A DNA stretch of 31,140 nucleotides from Fonticula alba (lineage: Eukaryota > Opisthokonta > Rotosphaerida > Fonticulaceae), in assembly GCF_000388065.1 (NCBI RefSeq), contig NW_009242976.1:2358417-2389556 (forward strand). Reading direction: 5' to 3'. A program made the translations under genes and the position numbers. Shown in pieces: positions 30,535 to 31,140 of the stretch. Every line of letters starts with the position of its first letter. Within the stretch, counting starts at the first letter, position 1. The notes under the pieces are model-generated. The model was not told the origin of the DNA. It worked only from the letters and a program-made list of their open reading frames with translations, and searched no databases.

Positions 30535-31140
30535 GGGCGGGGGGCGGGTAGGTAGCGCGCGGAGGAGGTCAAAGGGGAGGACGAGTGTGGCAGGGAGGGG
30601 GGGAGGGGGGCATGGCCCGATGAATGGGGCGGCGCAGAGGGGGGCGGGCTCTTTTCTGCCCCACGCGTCCCACTTCCGCCGATCTCGCCGCCCCCACCCT
30701 GTGTGTGTGTGGGGGGGGGGTCTGCCCGCCGTGGCCAGGGGCCCCGAAGCTCGGCGCCTGTTGAGCATCTGAGAGGGCCAACCGGGCGCAGGCCCCCGGC
30801 TGTGACGCCATCATGGCCGCGGGCCTGACCAGCCGAGGCCCCCTCCCGCGGGGCCGCGATCTGCGAGAAAGTAGCGACTCCCCGAAAGGGGCAGGCGCGC
30901 GGAGGAGACCGAAGACCGGGGCACGCGGGGCCGCGGGATGCTTGCATGGCGGCGAACTCGGCCGGCCGGCCGGCCGGCCGGCCGGGGGCCCCCTGGGACG
31001 GCTGGCCCTTGCAGGGCGGAGGGCTTTCCGCGCAGGCGCCCATGCGTCTGGGCCGCCTGGTGTCTCGGCGGTGGGGGCATCTGCCGGGGCAGTTCCCCGC
31101 CCGGCGCCGGTCTCGGCTTCTGGGGGCTTCACCGGGGGGG
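30535..31140. other. Window end; upstream region of the hypothetical gene
   Basis: GC-rich, with a poly-G at about 30711-30720 and a (GGCC)n palindromic tract at about 30960-30982. No TATA box or convincing exon. Confidence 0.5.

Overview
The window is eukaryotic nuclear DNA from a strongly GC-rich protist. Coding regions are broken by short introns, mostly about 90-260 bp, with pyrimidine-rich 3' ends, CTRAC-like branch motifs and an unusual donor, GTGCGY. Non-coding DNA is full of G/C homopolymers and GT, CT and CACG microsatellites. The gene set (Cfd1/NUBP2, Integrator subunit 1, an SLC25A32-type carrier, a ZnT1-type zinc transporter) fits an opisthokont or another deep-branching amorphean. 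Fonticula alba is a plausible guess from GC content and gene style, but I cannot prove it. All family assignments come from recalled family knowledge, not from a search.

Layout. 189-1525 (-): four-exon NUBP2/CFD1 cytosolic Fe-S scaffold. 1526-2512: shared upstream region between head-to-head genes. 2513-12512 (+): very large gene for Integrator subunit 1 (INTS1). Its third exon contains an assembly fault: a 441-bp sequencing-library insert, still carrying partial Illumina adapters at both ends, was joined in, duplicating 183 and 176 bp and breaking the frame twice. 12513-13842: no gene seen, but it holds a sharply bounded AT-rich island (13496-13691). 13843-15602 (+): eight-exon mitochondrial carrier. 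16041-18312 (-): 3' part of an alpha/beta-hydrolase gene, convergent with the carrier, whose 5' end runs into a 100-N gap at 18346-18445. 18460-26075: gene-poor. Its minus strand carries scattered cysteine-rich, furin-repeat-like segments and a clear transmembrane helix, either a multi-exon gene I could not assemble or a decaying one. 26076-28255 (-): five-exon ZnT-type zinc transporter with a TATA box. 29926-30534 (-): probable single-exon, serine/proline-rich, C-terminally membrane-anchored protein of unknown function.

The genes are unrelated housekeeping functions (Fe-S assembly, Pol II transcript processing, mitochondrial cofactor import, zinc export); nothing suggests a functional cluster. 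The most useful observations are the adapter-flanked misassembly inside INTS1, the consistent GTGCGY donor (16 of 19 reconstructed introns), which predicts a changed U1 snRNA, the AT-rich island, and the cysteine-rich locus.
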